Position numbers and translations under genes: made by a program
Part shown: in pieces, positions 24,656-33,042 of the stretch
Layout of the letters: each line of letters starts with the position of its first letter
Numbering within the stretch: position 1 is the stretch's first letter
DNA from: Streptomyces antarcticus
GTDB taxonomy: Bacteria > Actinomycetota > Actinomycetes > Streptomycetales > Streptomycetaceae
Reading direction: 5' to 3'
Length of the DNA stretch: 64,000 bases
Assembly: GCF_026627255.1 (NCBI RefSeq)
Contig: NZ_JAPNLM010000022.1
Span: 62,001-126,000 of the forward strand
The notes under the pieces: model-generated
Told to the model about the DNA's origin: nothing
What the model saw: the letters and a program-made list of their open reading frames with translations, nothing else
The model's database searches: none

Positions 24656-25915
24656 ATGCCGCACGCCGCACGATCGGGGGTCCGGGCCCTGCCCGGACCG
24701 CCGCCCGCCACGCCGCCCGCCCGTTCCCTCGCCACCGCGGAGGCGCTGACCGTCCTGCACCGGGCCGCCCGGGCGCTGATGGACGACCTGCCGGACCTCA
24801 CCGACCGGCTGGTCGCCGCCCTGAAGCGCCACGAACCGGCGTACCGGGCCGCCATCGAGACGGACGCCGCCGAGGTCTGGCAGGAGGCCCACCGGTCGCT
24901 GCGGCACAACGTCGGCTCCCTGATCCACCCCAGGGAGTCCCGCGACGCCGCCCGCCGCTGCTCCTGGCAGATCGGGGCCGTACGCGCCGAACAGGGCCTG
25001 CCCCTGGACGCGTTGCTGCACGCCTTCCGGCTCGGCGGGGGCATGGTCTGGCAGGGCCTGATCGACGAGACGGCCCGGCACGACCCCGATGACGTGCGCC
25101 TGCTCGTCCATGTCGCGGCCGACGTGTGGAACTTCGTGGACGAGCACTGCGGGCTCGTCGCCGACGGCTACCGGCAGATGGAACGGCAGCTGACCTGGCG
25201 CCGCGAGAACCGGCTGCGGCTGATGACGGCGGCGCTGCTCGACGGCACGACCCGTATCGCAGACCTGCCCGAAGTGGCCTCCGCGGTCGACCTTCCCGAG
25301 CAGGGCCGGTACGCCGTCGTCCTGGTCTCCGGCGGCCACCGGGCGGCGTACGCGGGAGCCCTGCCGCCCCAGGGGCCCGCGGGCACCCGCGTGGTGTGGC
25401 ACAGCGCCGCGGACGCCGACCACGGCATCGTCCTGATCGGCGACAGCGGCCTCGACGAGCTGGCCCGTCACATGAGCGGCCCGCCCGGCGCCCGTATCGG
25501 TATCAGCTCGGCCGTCGAGGGACTGGCCGCGGTAGGGGACGCCCGCAGGCTCGCGGAAACCGCCCTGCGGGCGTGCCCGGAGAGCGGCGGCACCGTCCTG
25601 CTCGACGACCACCTGCCCGCCGCGCTCCTCGTCTCCGCGCCGGGGCTCGGCGCGGCGCTCGCCGAACGCGTACTCGGCCCACTGCTGCGGCTCGACCCGG
25701 GCGACCGGGACCTCCTGCTGGACACCCTGGCCGCCTGGCTGGACTGCGACGGATCGGCGCGGCGGGCCGGTACCCGCCTGTACTGCCACCGCAACACGGT
25801 CCTGAACCGGCTCCGGCGCTGCGAACAGCTCACGGGGCGGTTCCTGTCGCGACCCGCGGACGTCGTGGAGATCTCCCTCGCCCTGACGGCCCGCCGCCAG
25901 CTCCGCATCACCTGA
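24656..25915 (+). CDS. PucR/CdaR-family helix-turn-helix regulator
   Basis: 419 residues from ATG 24656. The N-terminal helical sensor part (about 30-180) has RHNVGSL and AEQGLPLDALLHAFRLGG, typical of the RsbT co-antagonist-like N-terminal domain found in actinobacterial PucR proteins. A GGDEF-like linker follows. The C-terminal HTH_30 domain is LLDTLAAWLDCDGSARRAGTRLYCHRNTVLNRLRRCE. Targets are unknown; the gene stands alone. Confidence 0.9.
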   Translation: MPHAARSGVRALPGPPPATPPARSLATAEALTVLHRAARALMDDLPDLTDRLVAALKRHEPAYRAAIETDAAEVWQEAHRSLRHNVGSLIHPRESRDAARRCSWQIGAVRAEQGLPLDALLHAFRLGGGMVWQGLIDETARHDPDDVRLLVHVAADVWNFVDEHCGLVADGYRQMERQLTWRRENRLRLMTAALLDGTTRIADLPEVASAVDLPEQGRYAVVLVSGGHRAAYAGALPPQGPAGTRVVWHSAADADHGIVLIGDSGLDELARHMSGPPGARIGISSAVEGLAAVGDARRLAETALRACPESGGTVLLDDHLPAALLVSAPGLGAALAERVLGPLLRLDPGDRDLLLDTLAAWLDCDGSARRAGTRLYCHRNTVLNRLRRCEQLTGRFLSRPADVVEISLALTARRQLRIT

Positions 25916-25980
25916 CGCCACGGACCGGGGCGGGCGCCCTTCCGCGTCCTTCGGCGTCTTCGGTGTCCTTCGGAGCCGGT

Positions 25981-26352
25981 TCAGCCGGCCGGCGCGAGCA
26001 GTCGGCCCATGGCCGCCAGTACGGACGGCTCGACGCGGTAGTACACCCAGGTGCCGCGCCGCTGGGAGGTGAGCAGGCCCGCGTCCTTGAGCTTCTTCAG
26101 GTGGTGGGAGACGGTCGGCTGGGAGACGCCGACGTCGGAGATGTCGCAGACGCACGCCTCGCCGTCCTCGTGCGAGGCGATGGCGGAGAACAGCCGCAGC
26201 CGCACCGGGTCGCCGAGGGCCTTGAACATCCTCGCCGTTCGCTCGGCCTCCCCGGCGGTCAGCGGACGCTCGCCGAGCGGGGGGCAGTACGACCCCTCGG
26301 GGCCGGACTCCGTCATCGGTTTCGGCTTCGGCGGGACCTCGGTACGCGACAT
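25981..26352 (-). CDS. ArsR-family metal-responsive repressor
   Basis: 123 residues. Winged helix with MFKALGDPVRLRLFSAIA, then EACVCDISDVGVSQPTVSHHLKKLKDAGLL. The CVC pair sits where arsenite or Cd/Pb sensors bind metal (ELCVCDL in ArsR). Another Cys lies in SYCPPLG. It probably represses its own promoter; the near-palindrome 26362-26376 is directly upstream. No arsenic pump or reductase gene is adjacent in this window, so its target may be distant. Confidence 0.92.
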   Translation of the reverse strand: MSRTEVPPKPKPMTESGPEGSYCPPLGERPLTAGEAERTARMFKALGDPVRLRLFSAIASHEDGEACVCDISDVGVSQPTVSHHLKKLKDAGLLTSQRRGTWVYYRVEPSVLAAMGRLLAPAG

Positions 26353-26361
26353 CCCTTTATG

Positions 26362-26376
26362 TTGACATGTGTCGAA
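26362..26376. promoter_or_regulatory. Candidate ArsR operator
   Basis: TTGACATGTGTCGAA is an imperfect inverted repeat (GACA/TGTC arms, 2-base centre) 9 bases upstream of the arsR-like start, in a local low-GC patch. Position and symmetry fit autorepression. Confidence 0.5.
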
Positions 26377-26506
26377 CCAGTGAGGTGGGCGGTATCGAGC
26401 CAGTTTCGGTTCGGGAACGCTCCCGGTCGCGTCGCCGCAGCTCGCGCCCGGGCGTGAGCGAAATGCGCTTGACGCCCGCCGGGGTCCGGCGATCGGATGG
26501 CGTCCC

Positions 26507-27406
26507 ATGATCACATCCGCGCGTCCCGGCCCGTACCCCGTCGACGAAGACCTCGTACGGCGGCTGGTCGCCGGGCGGTTCCCCCGGTGGGCGGGGCTGG
26601 CGGTGGAGCGGTTCCCGTCCGGCGGCACGGTCAACGCCATGTTCCGGCTGGGCGACGGCATGGCCGTACGGCTGCCCCTGACGCGGGGCGGCGCCGGGGA
26701 CGTCGCGCGCGAGCGGGAGTGGCTGCCCCGGCTCGCCCCCCGGCTGCCCGTGGCCGTACCGGAGGTGCTCGGGGCGGGGGAGCCCGCCGAGGGCTACCCG
26801 TGGCCGTGGTCGGTGTACCGGTGGCTGGCGGGGGAGAACCCCGAGGCGGGGGCGCTGGAAGACCCCGTACCACTGGCCCGGGACCTGGCCGCGTTCGTGG
26901 CGGCGATGCGGGGCGTCAGCCTGCCGGGGGCGCCACCGGCCCACCGCGGAGGGCCGGTGGCCTCGCTCGGCGCGGAGACCCGGGCGGCCATCGGCGCCCT
27001 GCGCGGCATCCCGGAGGAGGGCGTCGACTGCGACGCCGTGACCGCCGTGTGGGAGGACGCGCTGCGTGCCCCGGGCCGGGACGGGCCGCCGGTGTGGCTG
27101 CACGCCGATCTGATGCCGGGCAACCTGCTGGTGGACGGGGGCAGGCTGACCGCGGTGATCGACTTCGGATGCGCGGGCGCCGGTGATCCGTCCTGCGACC
27201 TGTTCCCGGCGTGGAACCTGCTGCCGGCCGGTGCGCGGGAGGTGTTCCGCGAGGCACTGGGCGTGGACGACGGAGCGTGGCGGCGCGGCCGCGCGCGGAC
27301 GCTGTCACAGGCGCTGATCGCGCTGCCGCACTACCGGAACACGAACCCGGCCATGGCGCGCAACGCGCGGCACGTGATCCGGGCGGTCCTCGACGACACT
27401 CACTAG
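26507..27406 (+). CDS. Aminoglycoside phosphotransferase-family kinase
   Basis: 299 residues. APH/choline-kinase fold: catalytic loop WLHADLMPGNLLV, metal motif VIDFGCAGAGDPSCDL. Members phosphorylate small hydroxylated molecules, including antibiotics. Close motif match to the MPH/APH(3'')-like group of uncertain substrate found across Streptomyces. It should not be called a resistance gene without assay. The ribosome site is weak. Confidence 0.85.
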   Translation: MITSARPGPYPVDEDLVRRLVAGRFPRWAGLAVERFPSGGTVNAMFRLGDGMAVRLPLTRGGAGDVAREREWLPRLAPRLPVAVPEVLGAGEPAEGYPWPWSVYRWLAGENPEAGALEDPVPLARDLAAFVAAMRGVSLPGAPPAHRGGPVASLGAETRAAIGALRGIPEEGVDCDAVTAVWEDALRAPGRDGPPVWLHADLMPGNLLVDGGRLTAVIDFGCAGAGDPSCDLFPAWNLLPAGAREVFREALGVDDGAWRRGRARTLSQALIALPHYRNTNPAMARNARHVIRAVLDDTH

Positions 27407-27421
27407 TCCTCGACGACACCC

Positions 27422-27703
27422 CTAGCGGGGTTCGTGGGGGGCCGCCAGACAGGCGCCGGTCGCGGCGCCGCCCGGCACACCGGCCGCGGCGAGCCCGCTC
27501 TTGCAGCCCTGGAGGTCGCTGACGACACCCTGGTAGCACGCCGTTCGCACCGCGTCGGTGACCGTGACGCCCGCCTGCTCGACCATGTGCGTGCAGGCCG
27601 GGATGTCGGCCCGGGCGGTGGGGGCGGCGAGGGCGGCGCCGCCCAGCGTGAGGGTCAGGGTCAGGCCGGTGAGGACACCGGCCGCGCGAGTCCACGTGCG
27701 CAT
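27422..27703 (-). CDS. Four-cysteine secreted protein, copy 2 of a tandem pair
   Basis: 93 residues: a signal peptide (cleavage near ARA-DIPACTH), then about 60 residues with four Cys (ACTHMVEQAG..., TACYQGV, QGCKSGLAAAGV, GACLAAP). The spacing matches the neighbour at 27806, as does the signal peptide (MRTxTRxAGVLTGLTL). The 5' flank of about 20 bases is also nearly identical, so the pair arose by duplication. No family is recognised. Two disulfides are likely. Confidence 0.75.
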   Translation of the reverse strand: MRTWTRAAGVLTGLTLTLTLGGAALAAPTARADIPACTHMVEQAGVTVTDAVRTACYQGVVSDLQGCKSGLAAAGVPGGAATGACLAAPHEPR

Positions 27704-27805
27704 CGGGACGCACCTGCTCTCCGGATCGGAGGCGGGCCCGGAACACGGTCGCTCCGAGACCCGCGTCGGGAACGGCGCCGGATGCCCCGGGGCCGCTCGG
27801 AGCGC

Positions 27806-28078
27806 CTAGTTGACGGACACCCGGCAGGCGGTCGCCGCGGTTCCGTCCGTCACACCGTTCTTGGCCAGGCCGGACACGCACTGCGCGTGGTCACCGGTCA
27901 GTCCGACGTAACACGCCATCCGGACGGAGTCCGGGGCCTCGCCGCCCTGTAGTTCCCGCTCGACCTGGTTGATGCAGGCCGTGACGTCCGCGTGGGCGGC
28001 GGGGGCCGTGAGGGCCGCGCCGCCGAGGGCGAGGGTCAGGCCGGTGAGGACACCTGCGATACGGGTCGACGTGCGCAT
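27806..28078 (-). CDS. Four-cysteine secreted protein, copy 1 of a tandem pair
   Basis: 90 residues: a signal peptide (cleavage near AHA-DVTACIN), then four Cys in the pattern ACINQVERE..., MACYVGLTGDHAQCVSGLAKNGV, ATACRVSVN. It shares the CY and QC(K/V)SGL(A)xxGV landmarks with its downstream paralogue. It is probably secreted and disulfide-linked. The function is unknown; inhibitor-like or toxin-like small folds have similar layouts. Confidence 0.75.
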   Translation of the reverse strand: MRTSTRIAGVLTGLTLALGGAALTAPAAHADVTACINQVERELQGGEAPDSVRMACYVGLTGDHAQCVSGLAKNGVTDGTAATACRVSVN

Positions 28079-28426
28079 GGGACGCACCTGCTCTCCGGGA
28101 TCGTCGCGCGGCCCGGGACCTGGTCGTGCCGGATCCGCGGGGAACGGCGCCGAGCGCGTGGCGGCCGTCGTGCGGCCGCCGGGCCCGGGTCCCCGTACCG
28201 GACCTGCTCGACAGGTTCCCCTCCTTCCTCCGACGCTAGAACAGCCCCGTGCCGGACGCACCCGCTGGGGCGCACCCGCGGGGGGCCGTACCCGCTGGGG
28301 CCCGACCCCGGCCGGTAGCCGGTCCCGTACCGCCGGTAGTGGAGCCCGCACCGGGTGGCCCGTTTCAATGACCAAAGCAGGGTCGGGTTAGCATATGAGC
28401 GCCGCCTAGCTCGAAAGATAAAACCT
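28079..28426. other. Divergent intergenic region upstream of gap
   Basis: 348 bases. Near 28255-28310 the units ACCCGCTGGGGC and ACCCGCGGGGG recur three times. The 28360-28426 part is low in GC, with TTAGCAT (28388-28394) as a possible -10 and a GAAAG ribosome site before the GTG of gap. Confidence 0.45.
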
Positions 28427-29872
28427 GTGACTGTCAATGACGACTCGTTCACCAACTGGAAGAACCGCGAGGAGATCGCGGAGTCGATGATCCCTGTCAT
28501 CGGGAAGCTGCACCGGGAGAGGGACGTCACGGTCCTGCTTCACAGCCGCTCCCTGGTGAACAAGTCGGTCGTCAGCATTCTCAAGACCCACCGGTTCGCC
28601 CGGCAGATCGCCGGTGAGGAGCTCTCGGTCACCGAGACGCTGCCGTTCCTGCAGGCTCTCGCCACGCTCGACCTCGGTCCCTCGCAGATCGACATCGGCA
28701 TGCTGGCCGCGATGTACCGCACCGACGACCGCGACCTCTCGGTGGCGGAGTTCACCGCCGAGGCCGTCGTCGGCGCCACGGGCGCCAACAAGATCGAACG
28801 CCGCGAGTCGCGCGACGTCGTCCTCTACGGCTTCGGCCGCATCGGCCGCCTCGTCGCCCGCCTGCTCATCGAGAAGGCCGGCTCCGGCAACGGCCTGCGC
28901 CTGCGCGCCATCGTCGTCCGCCAGGGCGGCGACCAGGACATCGTCAAGCGCGCCTCGCTGCTGCGCCGCGACTCCATCCACGGGCAGTTCCAGGGCACGA
29001 TCACCGTCGACGAGGCGAACAGCACGATCATCGCCAACGGCAACGAGATCAAGGTGATCTACGCCAACGACCCGTCCGAGGTCGACTACACGGCGCACGG
29101 TGTCAAGAACGCCATCCTCATCGACAACACGGGCAAGTGGCGCGACCGCGAGGGCCTCTCGAAGCACCTGCGCCCCGGCATCGACAAGGTCGTCCTGACC
29201 GCTCCGGGCAAGGGCGACGTGCCCAACATCGTCCACGGCGTCAACCACGACACGATCAAGCCGGACGAGCAGATCCTGTCCTGCGCCTCCTGCACCACCA
29301 ACGCGATCGTCCCGCCGCTGAAGGCGATGGCGGACGAGTACGGCGTCCTGCGCGGCCACGTGGAGACCGTCCACTCGTTCACCAACGACCAGAACCTGCT
29401 GGACAATTACCACAGCTCCGACCGGCGCGGCCGCTCGGCGCCGCTCAACATGGTGATCACCGAGACCGGTGCCGCCTCCGCCGTAGCCAAGGCGCTCCCC
29501 GACCTCAAGGCGAGGATCACCGGCAGCTCGATCCGCGTTCCGGTCCCGAACGTCTCGATCGCGATCCTCAACCTGCGGCTCGCCCGCGAGGCCACGCGCG
29601 AGGAAGTCCTCGACTACCTGCGCAACGTCTCCCTGGCCTCGCCGCTCAAGCGCCAGATCGACTTCATCAGCGCCCCCGACGCGGTCTCCAGCGACTTCAT
29701 CGGCTCGCGCCACTCGTCGATCATCGACGCGGGCGCCCTCAAGGTCGAGGGTGACGACGCGATCCTCTACCTCTGGTACGACAACGAGTTCGGCTACTCC
29801 TGCCAGGTCATCCGCGTGGTCCAGCACGTGTCCGGGGTGGAGTACCCGACCTACCCGGTCCCGGCGGTCTGA
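28427..29872 (+). CDS. gap: Glyceraldehyde-3-phosphate dehydrogenase, long form
   Basis: 481 residues from GTG 28427. It oxidises glyceraldehyde 3-phosphate to 1,3-bisphosphoglycerate (or the reverse) in the cytoplasm. The Rossmann motif YGFGRIGR is at 134-141, the catalytic Cys289 is in SCASCTTNA, and the substrate motif is NMVITETGAASAVAKALPDL. Ahead of the dehydrogenase core is an N-terminal domain of about 128 residues (TNWKNREEIAESMIPVIGKLHRERDV...) absent from ordinary 330-residue GAPDH. This long form is known in Streptomyces and some other bacteria as a second enzyme. A strong terminator follows. Confidence 0.95.
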   Translation: MTVNDDSFTNWKNREEIAESMIPVIGKLHRERDVTVLLHSRSLVNKSVVSILKTHRFARQIAGEELSVTETLPFLQALATLDLGPSQIDIGMLAAMYRTDDRDLSVAEFTAEAVVGATGANKIERRESRDVVLYGFGRIGRLVARLLIEKAGSGNGLRLRAIVVRQGGDQDIVKRASLLRRDSIHGQFQGTITVDEANSTIIANGNEIKVIYANDPSEVDYTAHGVKNAILIDNTGKWRDREGLSKHLRPGIDKVVLTAPGKGDVPNIVHGVNHDTIKPDEQILSCASCTTNAIVPPLKAMADEYGVLRGHVETVHSFTNDQNLLDNYHSSDRRGRSAPLNMVITETGAASAVAKALPDLKARITGSSIRVPVPNVSIAILNLRLAREATREEVLDYLRNVSLASPLKRQIDFISAPDAVSSDFIGSRHSSIIDAGALKVEGDDAILYLWYDNEFGYSCQVIRVVQHVSGVEYPTYPVPAV

Positions 29873-29949
29873 CCGCGGAACTCCCCGGCCCGGCGGCGTT
29901 CGTCCCGGCAGGGGGACGACGGCCGTGAGGCTGTGGTGAGGCGGTAGTG

Positions 29950-29988
29950 GGGCGGTGACCGGTGCCCGAGGGGCACCGGTCACCGCCC
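29950..29988 (+). terminator. Terminator of gap
   Basis: Perfect 18-base arms (29950-29967 and 29971-29988) around GAG, followed by TTTCG. It lies 78 bases after the gap stop. Confidence 0.85.
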
Positions 29989-30141
29989 TTTCGCGTGGTG
30001 CCGCCTTCCGCGTCGTGATCCCTTCCGCCGACGTCAGACGGGCGGCAGGACCCGGGCAGCGGGGGCGGCGACCACGTTGATGCTGAACGTGTGGGACCCC
30101 GGGCCGACCGCGATGCCCATGAAGACGCCGCTGCGGAGGCT

Positions 30142-30483
30142 TCAGGCGCGGAGCTGTTCGACCGCGCTGGTGCCGCTGCCTTCCTGGGACTCCCACGTCC
30201 ACGTCTCCTCCAGGCGCAGTCGGCCGTCGGGGAGTTCCGTCACGAAGGAGACGCAGTGCCCGGACGCGGTCGTGCCGTCCGCGCGGAGCTGCACGTAGCG
30301 GAAGTCGAGGGTGTCCGCGGTCCGGGTGCCGACCAGGTAGCCCGTGACCACGTCCCCGCCGGAGTACTCGGCCCGGACGCGGCCGTCCCGCTCGTGGTAC
30401 TCGAACCGGGTCCGCCGGCCGACCTGGCCGGGCGCCTGGTCGGCCACGGGGGCGAAGACGAGGCCGTCGAGCGAGCTGGCCAT
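30142..30483 (-). CDS. Small beta-rich conserved protein
   Basis: 113 residues from ATG 30483 (AGGAG upstream). The pattern LDGLVFAPV... TRFEYHERDGRVRAEYSGGDVVTGYLVG ... LDFRYVQLRADGTTASGHCVSFVTELPDGRLRLEETWTWES is that of a small all-beta family common in actinobacteria. I recall the family often being labelled N-acetylglutamate synthase, a label unsupported by any GNAT motif here. The real function is unknown. Confidence 0.75.
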   Translation of the reverse strand: MASSLDGLVFAPVADQAPGQVGRRTRFEYHERDGRVRAEYSGGDVVTGYLVGTRTADTLDFRYVQLRADGTTASGHCVSFVTELPDGRLRLEETWTWESQEGSGTSAVEQLRA

Positions 30484-30556
30484 GGGCGACTCCTGGAGGA
30501 AAGCCCGCCGGGACGGGAACACCCGCCCGGCGACGCGTACGGTCCGGGCCACTCTA

Positions 30557-30617
30557 GGCCGTCTCTCTCGGATCGTGCCGGGCGTCGCGGGCCCGGCACG
30601 ATCCGAGAGAGACGGCC
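30557..30617. terminator. Very long perfect inverted repeat, probable terminator
   Basis: Two perfect 27-base arms (30557-30583 and 30591-30617) flank a 7-base loop. It lies downstream of the epoxide-hydrolase-like gene (stop at 30670) and upstream of the small protein at 30483, both on the minus strand. It probably ends the first transcript. The arms are longer than those of other terminators here. Confidence 0.75.
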
Positions 30618-30669
30618 AAGGATCGGCAGAGCGCCGCCGCGTCGGCGGGCGCCCCGGCCACCGCCGGTC

Positions 30670-31650
30670 TCAGAGGGACAGGGAACCGAGCCAGTCCGTC
30701 AGGATCCGGTTGGTCTCGGCGGGGCGCTCCTGCTGGATCCAGTGGCCGCACCCTTCGAGGACGTGGGAGGCGCGCAGGTCCGGGAGGGTCGTGCCGAACG
30801 CCTCGACGGCGTGGGCCAGCCACGTGACGGCGAGGTCCGAGCCGCCGGCGACGAACAGCGACGGCTGGGTGACCGGGGCGCCGTCGAAGCGGGCGAGGTC
30901 CTCCCAGTCCCGGTCCATGTTCCGGTAGCGGGACAGGGCCCCGCTCAGGCCCGTCCGCTCGAACTCCCCGGCGTAGACGTCGAGATCGCCCTCACCGAGC
31001 CAGGCGGGCCGAGGCCCGGCGGGGAACCGGTCGCGCAGTGTCCCGCCGCGGCCGACGAAGTACGGGCTCGGCGCGCCCGGCGCGGGCATGGTGTCCGCGG
31101 ACAGGGCGGCGTAGAAGCCGGCGAGCCAGCCGCGGACGTCGGGCTCGATCTCGGACTCGGCGCGGCCGGGCTCCTGGAAGTAGGAGACGTAGAACTCCTC
31201 CTCCCCGCCCATCGCCTCGAAGACCTCGCTCGGCCGCGGTCCGCCGCGCGGGACGTAGGGCACGGAGAGCAGGCCCACCGCGTGGAAGACGTCCGGGCGG
31301 ACCAGGGCGGAGTTCGAGGCGATGGCCGAACCCCAGTCATGGCCGACGATCGCAGCGCCGCGCTCGCCCAGCGCCTCCACCACCGCGACGGCGTCCTCGA
31401 CCAGTTCGAGCATCCGGTACGCGTCGGTGCCGCCCGGCCGGGAGGAACGGCCGTAGCCGCGCACGTCCACGGCTACCGCGCGGTAGCCCGCCTCGGCCAG
31501 CGCCGGCAACTGGTGGCGCCAGGAGTACCAGGACTCCGGGAAGCCGTGCACGAGCAGCACCAGCGGCCCGCTGCCCTGCTCCACGAGGTGGATCCGGCCC
31601 GCGGGCGCGGTGACCAGGCGGTGGACGGCGGCCGTGGACTGCTGCGACAT
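30670..31650 (-). CDS. Alpha/beta hydrolase, epoxide-hydrolase type
   Basis: 326 residues from ATG 31650, with GGAGGA 5 bases upstream. The oxyanion motif is HGFPESWYSW, the nucleophile Asp lies in GHDWGS, a cap region contains candidate Tyr residues (YVSYFQEPG), and the catalytic His is in GCGHWIQQERP. An Asp nucleophile and HGxP match soluble epoxide hydrolases (fluoroacetate dehalogenase-like enzymes are the alternative). Cytoplasmic; physiological substrate unknown. Confidence 0.9.
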   Translation of the reverse strand: MSQQSTAAVHRLVTAPAGRIHLVEQGSGPLVLLVHGFPESWYSWRHQLPALAEAGYRAVAVDVRGYGRSSRPGGTDAYRMLELVEDAVAVVEALGERGAAIVGHDWGSAIASNSALVRPDVFHAVGLLSVPYVPRGGPRPSEVFEAMGGEEEFYVSYFQEPGRAESEIEPDVRGWLAGFYAALSADTMPAPGAPSPYFVGRGGTLRDRFPAGPRPAWLGEGDLDVYAGEFERTGLSGALSRYRNMDRDWEDLARFDGAPVTQPSLFVAGGSDLAVTWLAHAVEAFGTTLPDLRASHVLEGCGHWIQQERPAETNRILTDWLGSLSL

Positions 31651-31810
31651 GATTCCTCCGGGAGTTCGGGGTCCGCCTCGCCGGCGAGGCTGATGTCGAT
31701 CATCCGCGGAACGGCGGAACACGTCGCGTCCGTTTGCCGCTTCGGCAAAAGGGGCTGCGGGCTGCCCTGCGCCGCCGCCGCGCCGCCCCCGGGCGCGCCG
31801 CCGCCCTTCC

Positions 31811-31848
31811 GTGCCGTTGCGCCGCCGTGCCGTTGCGCCGCCGTGCGG
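31811..31848. repeat. 16-bp tandem repeat at the 3' end of the GntR gene
   Basis: GTGCCGTTGCGCCGCC occurs twice (31811-31826, 31827-31842), with a partial third copy, ending exactly at the stop codon of the minus-strand regulator gene. Confidence 0.8.
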
Positions 31849-32808
31849 TCAGGCGCTCGTGTGGATGTCGCCGGTGGTGGTGGACGTGATGATGCCGCGG
31901 CGGCCCAGATCGCCCGGGGGGATGCCCGGATGGTGGCCGGGACGGGGGGTGCCGGGGACGGTCGCCCCGAGGGCCAGGCGCGAGACGATCCGGTAGCGGT
32001 CGCCGCGGTAGACCGAGTGCACGTACTCCACGGGCCTTCCGGTGGAGTCGCTGGTGAGCCGCTCGATCAGGAGGGCGGGGGAGAGCACCGGCACGTCCAG
32101 CAGATCCGCCTCCGCCTCGTTGACCACGGTCGGCTCGATCGACTGCTGCGCCTCGTGCACGTAGACGCCGTGGTGGTCGCGCAGGTGCTCGTAGAGGTCG
32201 CCCGCCTCCAGCTCGGCCGGTGTCAGCGCCGGTATCAGGTCGGCCGGGATGTGCAGGTGCTCGATCGCCATCGGCGCACCGTCCACGAGGCGGAGCCGGG
32301 CGATGTAGAGCAGCTCGGCCCCCGGGGAGATCCGCAGCCGGCGCCCGATCCGGGCACCCGCCTGGATGGTCGAGTGCTCGAGGACCCTGCTGGACCAGTG
32401 GCCCGAGGCCTGCCGTACGGCGAACGGCGTCTCGCCGGAGGAGAGTTCCTGCGTGATCTTGGCCGGTGCCACGAACATGCCGCGCCCGTGCTCCCGTACG
32501 AGGGCGCCGGTGGCGACGAGCTCGTCCACGGCCGCGCGCAGGGTCGGGCGGGAAACCTCCAGGGTCGCGCACAGGGTGCGCTCGGACGGGATCGCGTCCC
32601 CGGGGCGCCGGATGTCGATCAGGCCCAGCAGGTGTTCTCGCACCCGCTCCCGCTTGAGCACCGCACCCGACCCCGGTGCGGGTGCCGTTCCCGACGCCAA
32701 GACCGTTCCCGACGACGGGCCCGTTCCCGACGAGGGTCCCCGGCCCGGTTCCGGTCCGGATCCTGTCGTCCCGGGTCCTGGGACCCCTCCGGGGGAGTTC
32801 TCTCGCAC
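31849..32808 (-). CDS. GntR/HutC-family transcriptional regulator
   Basis: 319 residues from GTG 32808 (GAGGGGTG site). A Gly/Pro/Ser-rich N-terminal tail (1-48) is followed by a winged helix (RERVREHLLGLIDIRRPGDAIPSERTLCATLEVSRPTLRAAVDEL), then a UTRA effector domain (LLYIARLRLVDGAPMAIEHLHIPADLIPALT ... PVEYVHSVYRGDRYRIVSRL). DasR, the GlcNAc-responsive regulator, has this architecture. The divergent neighbour is a beta-N-acetylhexosaminidase, so an amino-sugar phosphate is the likely effector. Candidate operators lie between them. Confidence 0.92.
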   Translation of the reverse strand: MRENSPGGVPGPGTTGSGPEPGRGPSSGTGPSSGTVLASGTAPAPGSGAVLKRERVREHLLGLIDIRRPGDAIPSERTLCATLEVSRPTLRAAVDELVATGALVREHGRGMFVAPAKITQELSSGETPFAVRQASGHWSSRVLEHSTIQAGARIGRRLRISPGAELLYIARLRLVDGAPMAIEHLHIPADLIPALTPAELEAGDLYEHLRDHHGVYVHEAQQSIEPTVVNEAEADLLDVPVLSPALLIERLTSDSTGRPVEYVHSVYRGDRYRIVSRLALGATVPGTPRPGHHPGIPPGDLGRRGIITSTTTGDIHTSA

Positions 32809-32825
32809 GGTTCACCCCTCGCTAT

Positions 32826-32980
32826 CTGGTCATCTGTCCAACTGGTCATATGCATCTAACCATTCGGGTCCTCCACCTCGCGAGGTTTGGGTCAAAGATC
32901 CTGTCGGCAAGGAGGGTTGACGTGATGACTGGGGCATGCCACCTTCTAGCCACCCAGCTGACCACCTTGCCAATTGGTCA
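32826..32980. promoter_or_regulatory. Candidate GntR operators between regulator and hexosaminidase genes
   Basis: Near the regulator start, CTGGTCAT occurs at 32826-32833 and 32842-32849, 16 bases apart. Near the other end, TGACCA (32959-32964) and TGGTCA (32975-32980) form an inverted pair, also 16 bases apart. TGGTCA/TGACCA are half-sites like those of HutC-type operators (TGGTCTAGACCA in the DasR site). The patch is AT-richer than its surroundings. TTGACG at 32917-32922 may be a -35 element for the hexosaminidase. Confidence 0.5.
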
Positions 32981-33042
32981 ACTCGCCGCCCCCTGCGCCC
33001 CGTTCCGCCGGGCGCCCGACCAGGTGAGGAGCCCCGCGCCGC

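Noticed and set aside
26507..27406. Calling the APH-fold kinase an antibiotic resistance gene.
   Set aside because: The motifs define only the kinase superfamily. Nothing in sequence or context shows an aminoglycoside or macrolide substrate.
30142..30483. Naming the 113-residue protein N-acetylglutamate synthase.
   Set aside because: No GNAT acetyl-CoA motif or amino-acid kinase fold is visible. That label appears to be inherited annotation.
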